DNA from: Chamaelirium japonicum
Lineage: Eukaryota; Streptophyta; Magnoliopsida; Liliales; Melanthiaceae
Assembly: GCA_947650365.1 (NCBI GenBank)
Contig: CANTAL010000143.1
Location: 310,001-374,000 of the forward strand
Reading direction: 5' to 3'
DNA: 64,000 nt
The notes under the pieces were generated by a model. The model was not told the DNA's origin and did not search any database. It saw nothing but the letters and a program-made list of their open reading frames with translations. Shown here piece by piece: positions 1 to 8,758 of the stretch (positions are counted from its first letter, which is position 1; the number at the start of each line of letters is the position of its first letter). The position numbers were made by a program, and so were the translations under genes.

Positions 1-134
1 CACCTCCTATCGAAGCTCCGGGGGGTCCCAGCGCGGGCTCCTCTGCGGAGGAGGGGAGGGCGCCTTATTAGCTGCTGGGCCGCAATGTCTTTGCCCAAGC
101 CCCCTTCGCTTCCTTGAGCGAACGCCTGGCCGAG
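1..134 (+). pseudogene. Penultimate exon (partial) of the antisense extra ORF
   Basis: Read in the frame that joins the next exon in phase 0, this stretch encodes a Gly/Ser/Pro/Glu-rich linker and then a segment ending SERLAE, which leads into the coiled coil of the following exon. The exon ends GAG at 132-134 and is followed by GT at 135-136. The same frame has a TAG at 69-71. Either this is a nonsense mutation, in keeping with the decay of the host element, or an unrecognised acceptor AG at 70-71 starts the exon there; the purine-rich sequence upstream argues against the acceptor. The gene begins beyond the left edge. The protein is not recognised from this part alone. Confidence 0.5.
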
Positions 135-208
135 GTACCTCTCGCTTTCTCTGGCCTTACACCAAAAACGTTGTCTTTCTTTCTAACTTTTTCATCTTCC
201 CCATGCAG
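135..208 (+). other. Spliceosomal intron, 74 bp, in the antisense ORF
   Basis: The donor is GAG|GTACCT at 135. The acceptor ends CATGCAG at 208 after a pyrimidine-rich run (about 170-202). A branch-point-like TTCTAAC at 181-187 lies about 21 bases before the acceptor. Removing it joins two phase-0 coding segments into one continuous helix-forming stretch. The length is near the practical minimum for plant introns. Inferred from sequence signals only. Confidence 0.65.
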
Positions 209-733
209 GCGGAGAAACAGAGCCGGGCACTGGCCGCGGAGGTCGCTGAGGCCGGGAAGGCGCTGGCCGCCTTGTTCGACGGTTCCCTTCGGGGGTCTGA
301 GCGCAAGGTGGACGAGCACATCCACGAGCTCCAGCGGGCCTCGCAGGCCGGGGCCCTGAAAGAGACGGAGGAGCTCCGCCTGAAGGTCGCGACCCTAGTG
401 TCGGGCGTGGCCGAGCTGGAGACGGCCCAGCTCAAGACCTCCGACGACCTCAAGAAGGTCGTGGCGGAGCGGGACGAGGCCGTCACTTCCAGAGAGGCCG
501 CTAGGAAGGAGGCGGCTCAACTTCAAGGCGAGGTCGCTGCTCTGAAGGCAAAGATCGCCGCCCTGAAGGAGACGCACGCCGAAGGCCTCCGGGCTCAACA
601 AGGTCGCCTCCAAGCCCAGCTGGACGATCTCCTCAAAAAGGGCACCCTGGCCGCTGTGGAAAGGTACAAGACCGAGAGGTCGAAGAAGCGGCGCCGAGGG
701 GACGAAAGTGGGGCGGAGCCTAGCAAGCCTTGA
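209..733 (+). CDS. Terminal exon of antisense extra ORF: coiled-coil protein with basic C-terminal tail
   Basis: About 174 residues, dominated by Ala, Glu, Lys, Leu and Arg with heptad-like spacing, predict a long coiled coil across nearly the whole exon. Near the C-terminus lies KKRRRG, a likely nuclear localisation signal, before the TGA at 731-733. An open frame also begins at an ATG at 203, but that ATG overlaps the splice acceptor, so I take 209 as the exon start. It is antisense to gag-pol and lies tail-to-tail with pol, where Tat elements such as Grande carry an extra antisense gene. Those proteins often have an N-terminal plant 'gypsy-type transposon' domain followed by coiled coil; that N-terminal part would be outside the window. 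AATGAA at 774-779 could serve as a polyadenylation signal. Function unknown. Confidence 0.6.
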   Translation, partial: AEKQSRALAAEVAEAGKALAALFDGSLRGSERKVDEHIHELQRASQAGALKETEELRLKVATLVSGVAELETAQLKTSDDLKKVVAERDEAVTSREAARKEAAQLQGEVAALKAKIAALKETHAEGLRAQQGRLQAQLDDLLKKGTLAAVERYKTERSKKRRRGDESGAEPSKP

Positions 734-1566
734 ACTTGCAGCCTGTAACTGTTTTTGTAATCTTTTGTCAATCAATGAAATTTTCATCCTTTTGAACTCG
801 TCTATGCGTTTTTTTCTCTCTCTTTGTTACTCATGAGTCCGCTTTAGGAGTTTCGCAGCGATCTCGGGAGCGATACCCCAGGCGAGGCAACTAATTCGAT
901 TCAATCTTTTTATTTTTAAAGTATATGCAAACGAAAAACTCGACATGCTCGCTAAAACTCAATTAGCCTCTGAGCCCGGAAAACGATAAGCGAACCAAAT
1001 GACTTCAAAAACTTCCCTACACTCAGAGACTTAAACCATTTTTATTTTTGAAAGAAAACTAATAAGTGCTAGCTGCCCCCTGCCCGGTTAATTTCCCTCG
1101 ATGATCCTGTTCGGCGGGCTCGCCCTTCGAGGGGTATGCCAACGCCAGGATGCTTCTGTTCATGGCAGGTGAACGCGAAGGATCCTGGTTAAGTTTAGAG
1201 TCCACTAGGCAGCGAACTTCCCCGGGAATCTCAAGGTCGCCCACTGGCTGCCTCTGAGGATCCCGGTCTTGCTTTAAGTCCGCACGACGGCGGACTGCCC
1301 CGGGAAGATCAAGGTCGCCCACTGGCTGCCTCTGAGGATCCCGGTCTTGCTTTAAGTCCGCACGACGGCGGACTGCCCCGGGAAGCTCAAGGTCGCCCAC
1401 TGGCTGCCTCTGAGGATCCCGGTCTCGTTTTTAGTCCGCACAACGGCGAACTACACACTATAGATCATGCGGGCTCTATCTGCGCCGAGCTTCCTAGTTA
1501 AATTGTTTGTTGAAACCTCTATCGTACATCCATAACTTCTTCAGAAGATAATTTACAAAAATTCCC
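734..1566. other. Non-coding 3' region between pol and the antisense ORF
   Basis: No supported coding region. The left part (734-1070) is AT-rich and would hold the 3' end of the antisense transcript. The right part carries a 78-bp tandem repeat (separate entry). The two transcription units converge here. In Tat elements this segment is known to be hypervariable and often contains tandem repeats. Confidence 0.7.
1153..1450. repeat. 78-bp tandem repeat, about 3-4 copies, in the element's 3' non-coding region
   Basis: The motif TCAAGGTCGCCCACTGGCTG starts at 1231, 1309 and 1387, exactly 78 bases apart. The first two full copies are nearly identical. The last is partly degraded after about 1420, and a diverged copy precedes them from about 1153 (shared GGATCC..GGTT..AGTCC..CCCCGGGAA order). 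As 78 is divisible by three, the minus strand shows a repeated 26-residue open frame, which is a by-product and not a gene. Confidence 0.9.
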
Positions 1567-3960
1567 TTAGGCATAAAACTTGCGAAGGTGCAGAGCGTTC
1601 CAAGGTCGCTCTAACAGGTCGCCTCCAGCGGTCATCAATCGGTAAGCCCCCGAGCTTCCTGCTTCGTGTACTATGTAGGGGCCTTCCCAGTTCGCCGCGA
1701 GCTTTCCTGCATTAGGCTCTTGTGTGTTTGCGAGCACCTTTCTCATCACCAGATCGCCGGCCCTGAATGCCCGATGGCGGACTCTTTTGTCATAGGCGCG
1801 CTTCATTTCTTGTCTGTATCCGGCGAGGTGTAGGTTGGCGCGCTCTCGTCTTTCTTCGAGCTGATCGAGGGAGTCAGTGAGCAGAGCGTCATTATCGACC
1901 TCCTCTGCAGCGAGCCTTCTTTCAGTGGGCAGCTCGACTTCGATGGGTAGCACAGCTTCACACCCGTAAGTTAGGCTGAAAGGGGACTCGTTAGTTGAGC
2001 GATGTGGAGTAGTGCGATAGGCCCACAAGACTCCATCGAGCTCCTGCTCCCACAATCCTTTTTTCCCTTCCAGCCTTTTCTTGAGGTTGTCAAGGATCAC
2101 GCGATTCGTTGCTTCGGCCTGCCCATTGCTTTGAGGGTACCTTGGGGAAGAGAAGCTTAGGTCGACTCCATATTCAACACAAAAGCTTCTGATCAAGCGA
2201 TTATTGAACTGGCGACCATTGTCGGTGATAAGTACCCGAGGCAGACCGAACCGGCAGAAAATATTCTTCCAAAGGAAGTCCTTCACTTGCTTTTCGCCTA
2301 TCTTAGCTAGCGGGACCGCTTCCACCCATTTGGTGAAGTAGTCCGTGGCCACTAAGATAAATTTCTTTTGCCGGGCTGATACGGGGAAAGGTCCCACAAT
2401 ATCTAACCCCCATTGTTGAAACGGCCAGGGGCTCGCCAGAGGATGCAGTTCCTCTGCGGGCATATGATTTGTCGTGGCGTGCTTCTGGCATTGGATGCAG
2501 CTTTGTGCGATCTTCAAGGCATCTTGCTCTAGAGTGGGCCACCAGTATCCCTGCCTCCAAACTTTCGCAGCTAGAGACCGCCCACCAGCGTGGTTTCCCA
2601 GCTCGCCAGAGTGAATGCAATTCAGAACTTCTTCAGTCTCCGGGCTTTTGATGCAACGAAGATTTGGCCCGCCAAAGGATCTCCGAAAAAGGTGATCCCA
2701 GCGAATGAGGTAGCGCCCAGCGCATTTCTCCACTCGCCGGGCTTCCTCTCTATCCTCTGGAAGCTCGCCCTTCTGGAGAAAATGAAGGATGGGGGCGGTC
2801 CACCCGCCGGGTGGTACGTCGGCGGAGACTTGGTTGACAGCAGGCTCTATCAGTCGGAGCCGAGACTGATTCTGGACCTCGATGAGAATCTGGCGAGCTT
2901 CTGATGTTCCCAGTAGGGAGGCAGTGTTTGCCAATGCATCATCTCGCCTATTATGGGTTCGAGGGATTTGCTCGAAAGAGATCTTTTCGAACTCTGCGGC
3001 CTTGCCCTTTACCAGATCCACATAGCCCGTCATTCGCGTATCCCGGGAGGCAAAATCCCCGTTGATTTGACAAATGATCAACTGGGAATCGCTGAAAACC
3101 TTCAACCATTTGGCGCCTACTTTTTGAGCGAGCTCTAGCCCTACGAGCAGTGATTCATACTCGGCCTCATTGTTGGTTGCCGCGAAATCCAACCGGACTG
3201 ATTTCTCAAGGATTACCGATTGAGCGATCAGTGCAACCCCGATTCTGGCCCCCAAAGGGTTAGAGGATCCATCGACGAATAATTCCCAGCCCGACTCCTC
3301 AGAACGCTTAGTTGGAGGAAGCTCGCCTTGGTTGTCCAAGAATCTCGCCTTCCCAGGGTGTGCCTCAGTTGGCTCATCCTCCTGGTACTGGACCGGTTCT
3401 TCTATGGGGAAGTCCGCCAAGAAATCGGCGAGGGCCTGCCCTTTGACAGCAACTCGAGGGACATACTCCAAACCGTAGGCGGCGAGCTCGGTAGACCATC
3501 GATACAGTCTGTCGGCCACTGAGGGCCTGGAGAGCGCGCTCTTCAGGGGGTGTTCCGTGATGACTTTGACAGTGTGCGCCGAGAAGTACGGGTGAAGCTT
3601 TCTCGCGGTAAGGACCAAGGCCAATGCGACCTTCTCGATTGGTCGATATCGGAGCTCGGCGGGAAGCATTGTGTGGCTTACAAAGTAAACAGGCCGCTCT
3701 ACCTTTGCTTCTTCCACAACCAGGACCCCGCTCACCGCATTCTCTGTGACCGCGAGATATACGCCAAGCTCGGTGCCATCTTTTGGTGCTGCTAGGATTG
3801 GCGGGCTTGCCAGGTAATCCTTGATCTTTTGAAAGGCGCGCTCGCACTTTTCATCCCAATAAATGCTTACTCCTTTTCGTAGTAGCTCGAAAAGAGGTCG
3901 GCAGTTGTTTGAGGATTTGGAGATGAATCGATTGAGCGTGGCGATTCGCCCGCTCAACCT
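1567..3960 (-). pseudogene. pol: pol, C-terminal part: RNase H, archaeal-type RNase H and integrase
   Basis: Residues are counted from the TTG codon at 3957. Residues 30-170 are a Ty3-type RNase H that looks degenerate: VYLAVTENAVSGVL replaces the usual acidic active site. Residues 222-350 are a second RNase H of archaeal type with FVDGSS (D229), NNEAEYE and FSDSQL (D290) plus a late RRDDALA; this domain marks the Tat lineage and probably supplies RNA-strand removal. Integrase follows: zinc-binding H449, H456, C487, C490; catalytic D519 (GLDIVGP), D579 (LITDNG) and E615 (NGQAEA), an exact D,D35E spacing; and a C-terminal GPY module (NWEGPYIV, about 756). It ends at a TAA at 1567-1569. This part is intact over about 796 codons, but it is cut off from the reverse transcriptase by an in-frame TAG at 3961-3963. 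Confidence 0.93.
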
Positions 3961-5028
3961 CTAGACTTCCTGCCGGGTTCTTGGTGCGGGCATCTCGACA
4001 AGTGCTCGGATTTGCCCAGGGTCCGCCTCGATCCCCCGGTGGGTGACCAGGTACCCTAGGAATTTCCCAGAAGTCACCCCGAATGCGCACTTCACCGGGT
4101 TCAGCCTCATTTGGTACTTTCTCAACACTTTGAAGGTTTCGCGGAGGTCGGCGACATGCCCCTCTTGTTCTCGACTTTTCACCAGGAGGTCGTCTACATA
4201 AACTTCGACATTCCTGCCGATCTGACCCTTAAACATCTGAGTGACTAACCTTTGGTAGGTCACTCCAGCGTTCTTAAGTCCAAAAGGCATCACGCGATAG
4301 CAGAATAGCTTCTGGTAGCCCGCCCCAGAATAGAAAGCGGTCTTCTCTTGATCGTCGACGTGTAGAGGTATCTGGTTATACCCTGAATATCCATCCATGA
4401 AGGACAGGGCCTGGAACCCGACAGCTGCGTCGACCAGTGTACCTATTCGTGGAAGTAGAAAACCATCCTTCGGGCATGCCTTATTGAGGTCGGAGAAGTC
4501 AATGCACACTCTGACCGCCCCGCTCTTCTTGGGCACCGCCACGATGTTGGAGATCCACTCGGGAAAGTGCGCCTCGCGAATAAAGCCAGCTCGCTCTAGC
4601 TTGTCTATCTCCGCCGCCACTGCAATGGACTTCGCAGCAGGTATGTGCCGAGCTTTCTGCTTGACCGGTGGGAATTCCTTCACGGTGTGCAGACGATGAC
4701 AGGCGACCTCTGGGTCAATCCCTGGCATGTCCGCAAAGCTCCAGGCGAACACGTCACGGTACTCCCTGAATATATTGGTTAGGGCTAGGACCTCGCCCTG
4801 GGTTAGCGAGGTCCCGAGACTAATGATCCTCGGCCCATCCTCGCTACCGATGTTGACTTCTTGTAGCGGCTCGGCAATGGGAAAACTTCCTCTCTGGGAC
4901 CCGGGTAGGCGGCCTTTCTCCTCGAGCTCAAGATCCACACCGCTCCCACCCGGGGGTGAAGTAGGGGATTTAAGCGAGGAGACCTCTCTCAGGCTTTGAG
5001 GGAGCCCGCTCAAGGTGATTGCTAATTG
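3961..5028 (-). pseudogene. pol: pol, reverse transcriptase part
   Basis: Same reading frame as the downstream RNase H/integrase part and the upstream protease. Residues are counted from the TTG at 5013. The reverse transcriptase core runs from about 80 to 340, with the LNKACPKD motif (about 176), SFMDGYSGYNQI (D207), MPFGLKNAG (about 242) and the catalytic YVDD at 272-275. KFLGYLVTHRGIEA (about 317) is the thumb-side motif typical of Ty3/gypsy. The active-site residues are preserved. Stops bound it on both sides: TAG at 5029-5031 upstream and TAG at 3961-3963 downstream. The upstream stop sits between protease and reverse transcriptase, where some relatives have a natural gag-pro/pol boundary; the downstream one interrupts a region that is continuous in working elements. 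Confidence 0.93.
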
Positions 5029-5628
5029 CTAGGAGGGCACGGGCCTCTTGGCCTCAGCGACCTCAACGTCTGCAAGGTGAAAGACGTCCTGCTCACACCT
5101 GGTTGCAGCGACCTGATCTCCTCGAATCACCACGACCCCTCTGTCGGTGGGAAACTTGAGGGCATGATGATTAGGCGAGGACATCGCTTTCATCTGCCTC
5201 AACCAAGGTCGCCCTAGGATGGCATTGACAGCGGACTGCCCATCCACCACCGCGAAGCGGACTTGTCGTACCTCCGGGCCCGCCGTTACGGTGAGGGTTA
5301 TCTCCCCTACCACCTTAGCGACCTCACCAATGAAACCGGTGAGCGAGCCCATTGAGGGAGACAAATCGATTTGTCTCAGTCCCATTCGCTGGAAGGCCGA
5401 CAAGAACAGGACGTCTACTGCACTTCCTGGGTCAATCAGGACCCGCCTTACTTCGATGTTAGCCATCATAAGGCGTATGACGAGGGGGTCATTATGGGGG
5501 GTAACGACCCCGGCCATGTCCTCCTCCGAGAACCAAATAAAGTCTCTGGCTTCCACCCTTGGGGTTTGGAGTAATACAGGGGTCAGAGAAACGGAGAATA
5601 CCTTCTGAGCCCGCTCCATCTCTCTCAC
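5029..5628 (-). pseudogene. pol: pol/gag-pro, aspartic protease part
   Basis: About 199 codons between in-frame stops at 5629-5631 (TAA) and 5029-5031 (TAG). It contains VLIDPGSAVDVLF (about 63-75), the retropepsin active-site loop with Asp at about 66; this lineage commonly has D-x-G-S followed by a hydrophobic strand. AILGRPWLRQMKA (about 136-148) is the second conserved protease motif, followed by the LKFP segment shared by Tat polyproteins. The protease would cleave the gag-pol polyprotein in the particle. It keeps the frame of gag upstream and of the reverse transcriptase downstream, so the element was once one long frame, or two joined by a stop near 5029. Confidence 0.88.
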
Positions 5629-6198
5629 TTATCGCCGCACCTCGTTACTGGATCTTGGGCCGTTCAGGCGCCCGTTGATGGTGTGACAGACCGCCGGCTC
5701 TCCCGGGGGCGGGGGAGGTAGGGTGGGCTCAGCGGGCCCCGGGCGATCTCCTTCCCGAGGAGCCCGTGCCGGTATCACCTCGAACCTCCTTGGAGGTGAA
5801 ATAAACTGATTCAAATGGCCCTGGGTGACCAAGTCCTCGAGGTGGTTCTTCAGAGCCCGGCATCTGTTGGTGTGATGCCTGGGGCTGCGATGAAAGGCGC
5901 AACGCCGTGAATTGTTGGTTGAGCCGGGCTCCCCGACCTGCAGGGGGGGTGGATACTGAAAGAAAGGTTCGTTCCGAATCTGGTGGAAGATTTGCCCTGG
6001 CGAGTGGGTCAACACAGTGAAATCCCGCTTCCCGGGTCCCGGAGGCAGCCGCCAGTTCGCCGGCCTTCCAGCGACCACCGGAGGGGCTTCCGCGAGCTGT
6101 ACGGCAGGAGCTGCGGGCGGTCCGGGCAAAGGTGCCACCTGTGGCACCTCCCGCCTCTCCACGGCCTTAACGACGAGCGGTCGCTGAGCCAGAGGAGG
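5629..6198 (-). pseudogene. gag: gag, C-terminal part with zinc-knuckle-like motif
   Basis: In the same frame as the protease and separated from it only by a TAA at 5629-5631. After a Pro/Ala-rich linker comes a C-x2-H-x4-H-x4-C cluster, CAFHRSPRHHTNRC, at about residues 88-101 counted from the ATG at 6162. It is the Tat form of the nucleocapsid knuckle that packages element RNA. It is followed by LKNHLEDLVTQGHLNQFI, a helix commonly seen next to the knuckle in this group, then another Pro-rich stretch. A TGA at 6199-6201 separates it from the gag core. Confidence 0.85.
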
Positions 6199-7041
6199 TC
6201 ACTGCTCGACTGCCTTTCCCTTCCGGTCTAACACCGCATCTTCGAGCTTAATGTGCTGCTGGACAAGAGCGAATAGCTCGACGATCGTGCGGGCATCCTT
6301 GATTACCAGGGCATCATGAAGCTTGCTCCCCTCGGGGAGGGCGTTCCGGAACGCGCTCACCGTTGTGCGATCTTGGCCGACAGCGTCCTCCAGAGCGAGG
6401 TAGGCGCTTCGGAAGCGCGTCGCGAAGCTTCGAAGAGTTTCGCGGGCTCCCATGGATAAAGTGAAGAGGGACTCGATCCTCTTAGGGGGCTGTCTGTTGC
6501 ACCGGTACTGCTCTAGAAACAGCCTGGAGAGAGTTGGGAAGTCTGGAATGGTTCCCGACGGCAACTTGTGGAACCAATTTAACGCCGAGCCCGTCAAGAT
6601 GCTCGGGAAAGCCCGGCACAAAACATGATCTTGGTCTTGGAAGAATAACAGCTTCCGGTAAGCCAATAGGTGGTCGACTGGATCTTGCGATCCATCGAAC
6701 AGTACAAACTTAGGCGGGGTCCAGTGGTGAGGGAACCCTCCTTGGTGCACCTCGCTTGTGAAGGGCGAGCTACCCCCGTGGGCGGCGAGGTCCTCCAGCA
6801 GGTCTACCGTCGTGTTAGGTCGCTGCCAATGCCCGGGGAGAACTCCCAGAGGCTGCTGTGCAGGTCCTAGGCGGCCGAGCACGCTCCCTCGAGGGAGGTT
6901 CGGATCCGCCCCGCGGCGACCCTCGGGGGCCACCGCTCGGCGGCCTCCTCGCTGTTGGTCTGTGGGAGGCCATTGCCTCTCGAGCTTCGGAAGGCGTAGC
7001 CACCGCGGGCTCTTTCCCACGTCGCCGATGGCGCGGGTCAC
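6199..7041 (-). pseudogene. gag: gag, capsid core (retrotransposon gag domain)
   Basis: The recognisable core runs from PPKFVLFDGSQDPVDHLLAY through a Trp-containing helix (LNWFHKLPSG), FLEQYRCNRQ and LRSFATRFRSAY to ALVIKDARTIVELF, the usual order of the gypsy gag domain that assembles the particle. The ATG at 7041 is probably not the true start; the N-terminal part of gag is in another frame (next entry). The core stops at a TGA at 6199-6201, after which the same frame continues into the knuckle region. Confidence 0.87.
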
Positions 7042-7504
7042 GATCCCGCTCTAGAGATCTTGCCTCCGACTCGTTAGAATCGGTGCTCCGGCTACGGCGG
7101 CGAGGGATGGTCGCCCGCGAGGTCGCCTGGTTGCTAGACCGTTGGGTTCCCAGCTTCTGCAGCCTCGTAAGCGGGGTTTCTGGCACCCCGCGTACGGCCG
7201 CTCTCTTGATCGGGGGTTCCTGGCGGGAAACCTGCCGCGCCGGAACGGTCGTGGGCGGATGCGATGTTGACGCCGGTGGTAGCACCGGAGACACCGTCTT
7301 TACCGGCCCAGACCGTCGGTTGGCCGCCGGAGCCTGACGCAATCGTGTCAGTTCCTCCATCAGGGCCCGCTGGGTGGCCAACATCTCCAATAAGAGCTAG
7401 TCACTGAGCGGGACCTGGGGCTGAGGGGTCTCCACAGGAGGTTCGCTGCATGCAGATCTCACACGGGTCCTTGGTTGCCTGCGCCCCCTTATCGTCGGAG
7501 CCAT
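6815..7504 (-). pseudogene. gag: gag, N-terminal part, with a premature stop and in a different frame from the core
   Basis: The likely gag start is the ATG at 7504-7502 (MAPTIRGRRQP), about 75 bases after the primer-binding site. The frame passes a Pro/Gln-rich stretch, meets a TAG at 7399-7397, then continues as LLLEMLATQRALMEEL, a helical motif common near the start of Tat gag proteins, into an Arg/Ser/Pro-rich region. This frame is offset by one base from the gag core at 7041-6199, so a frame change is needed between about 7040 and 6890. Where the frame truly crosses cannot be fixed by eye because both frames are low-complexity there. Confidence 0.75.
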
Positions 7505-7575
7505 CTTTGGGGTTACGAGAGCCGACGGCGCTCAACCGCGTGGTCGTGGGCGTTCTCGTCGGAACCAGTCGAAAG

Positions 7576-7593
7576 ATCCCACAGACGGTGCCA
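7576..7593 (-). other. Primer-binding site
   Basis: Minus-strand TGGCACCGTCTGTGGGAT begins three bases after the LTR end (7597). It starts with TGG, complementary to a tRNA CCA tail, at the position expected for minus-strand primer binding. The tRNA could not be assigned by eye. A short leader (7505-7575) without a gene separates it from the gag ATG. Confidence 0.78.
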
Positions 7594-7792
7594 AAATGTT
7601 TGGGGGATTTTTTCGCTGGTACGGGCGGGCTGCCTGCAAGACAAAGAGAAAGCGTTAGAACAGCTGGCTCCCTTAGGAGCGCAGACCCTCCGACGCTCAA
7701 GTCAGTCTCGATTGCACAACGACGAGCTTTAGTGGATAAAAGTGGAAGGGAATAGGGTTTCGAACCTGTACTATGGAGCCTGGGGGTGAGCA

Positions 7793-7798
7793 TTTATA
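7793..7798 (-). promoter_or_regulatory. LTR TATA box
   Basis: Minus-strand GCTATAAATG contains TATAAA and lies about 200 bases before the LTR inner end. Transcription would then start near 7762-7768, giving an R-U5 segment of about 170 bases. Position fits; no start site is demonstrated. Confidence 0.6.
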
Positions 7799-8136
7799 GC
7801 AATCGGCGGCCTACCGTGGCCCGACACGTGGAGATTCTTCCAGGGCCTTCTAGACCCCCACGATCCGGCTCGCGTGGGTCTCTGACAGTCCTTGGTACTC
7901 ACGCCCTGACATTCTGTCGTCAAGCCTGCCAGGCGGTTTGAGTGGGGGAGAGCATCTTTCTTGTCGCTGCCAGGTGGCTGTTGTGGAATGTTCAAGCCTG
8001 AGAGATCTTCGTGCACTGTGGGCGACCTCCGGTGGGGAGCCAGGGCGGGGATGCCCTCCATGGCTCTGCCTTCTCTTCCATATCTATCAAGAGTCGGACC
8101 TCGCGGGAGCGACCTCTTCGATAAACTGGGGAGTTC

Positions 8137-8258
8137 TGGCGAGCTTGGGCGAGCTCCTGAGCGAGCTTGGGCGAGCTCCTAAGCGAGCTTGATCGAGCTC
8201 CTGAGCGAGCTTGGGCGAGCTCCTGAGCGAGCTTGGACGAGCTCCTGAGCGAGCTCTT
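8137..8258. repeat. 22-bp GAGCTC-rich tandem repeat in LTR U3, first cluster
   Basis: Unit GAGCGAGCTTGGGCGAGCTC plus CT, with starts at 8159, 8181, 8203 and 8225, plus a partial copy before and after. Units differ by single bases. Being in U3, the cluster could act as repeated enhancer-like sites; that is inference. Confidence 0.88.
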
Positions 8259-8320
8259 TGCCTAAGGCACCTTCGGCCCAATGCGGAGCTCGCTCCCTGT
8301 CAAGGTGACTTGGTTAGCAT

Positions 8321-8339
8321 GGGGGGGGGGGGGGGGGGG
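8321..8339 (+). repeat. G19 homopolymer
   Basis: Nineteen consecutive G on the plus strand, preceded by GTTAGCAT and followed by AGGGCGAGCTC. It sits at the matching place in the first copy of the 412-bp-offset duplication. Confidence 0.9.
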
Positions 8340-8399
8340 AGGGCGAGCTCCTGGGCGAGTTCTCCACCCCTTGGAATCCTAGGGTCTATGAGATCCACA

Positions 8400-8665
8400 G
8401 GCAAGGGCGAACTTGGGCGAGCTCCTGCGCGATCTTGGGCGAGCTCCTGCATGAGCTAGGGGCGTTTGCGATGCCGGTGTCTTATTTATGCATGACGGTC
8501 TAACTCCCGCTACCACTGCAAGCGAGTTCTCACGCGGGCTTGGCGAGCTCCTGGGCGAGCTTAGGCGAGCTCCGGGGCGAGCTTGGCGAGCTCCTGAGCG
8601 AGCTTAGGCGGGCTCCTGGGCAAGCTCAGGCGAGCTCCAGCGAGCTTAGGCGAGCTCCTGTGAGT
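8400..8665. repeat. 22-bp GAGCTC-rich tandem repeats in LTR U3, second and third clusters
   Basis: The same family as at 8137-8258 but more diverged: about two units at 8405-8460, then a cluster of about six at 8530-8665 with variable unit length. The 70 bases between them (8461-8529) are unique sequence. Confidence 0.8.
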
Positions 8666-8732
8666 GCCCTTGGCCTAGGCCCCTTCAGCCCAATGTGGAT
8701 CTCGCTCTCTGTCAAGGTGATTTGGTGAGCAC

Positions 8733-8758
8733 GGGGGGGGGGGGGGGGGGGGGGGGGG
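8733..8758 (+). repeat. G26 homopolymer
   Basis: Twenty-six consecutive G on the plus strand, preceded by GGTGAGCAC, about 35 bases inside the LTR's outer end. It is the counterpart of the G19 run in the duplicated U3 segment. Exact length is doubtful because such runs sequence poorly. Confidence 0.85.

Noticed and set aside
1059..1400. 113-codon minus-strand ORF with a 26-residue repeat
   Set aside because: It follows from the 78-bp tandem repeat, whose length is divisible by three. There is no recognisable domain, and it lies in the non-coding 3' region.
3374..3847. 157-codon minus-strand ORF overlapping the RNase H region
   Set aside because: Out-of-frame shadow of pol in GC-rich coding sequence, with no domain of its own. 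The pol frame has clear catalytic motifs here.
6858..7337. 159-codon plus-strand ORF over gag
   Set aside because: Antisense shadow of the Arg/Pro-rich gag region. Composition mirrors the gag strand, and no splice or domain signal supports it.
7401..7793. 130-codon minus-strand ORF crossing the LTR end, primer-binding site and leader
   Set aside because: It runs from R-U5 through the primer-binding site and is out of frame with gag. The gag ATG at 7504 in another frame fits better.
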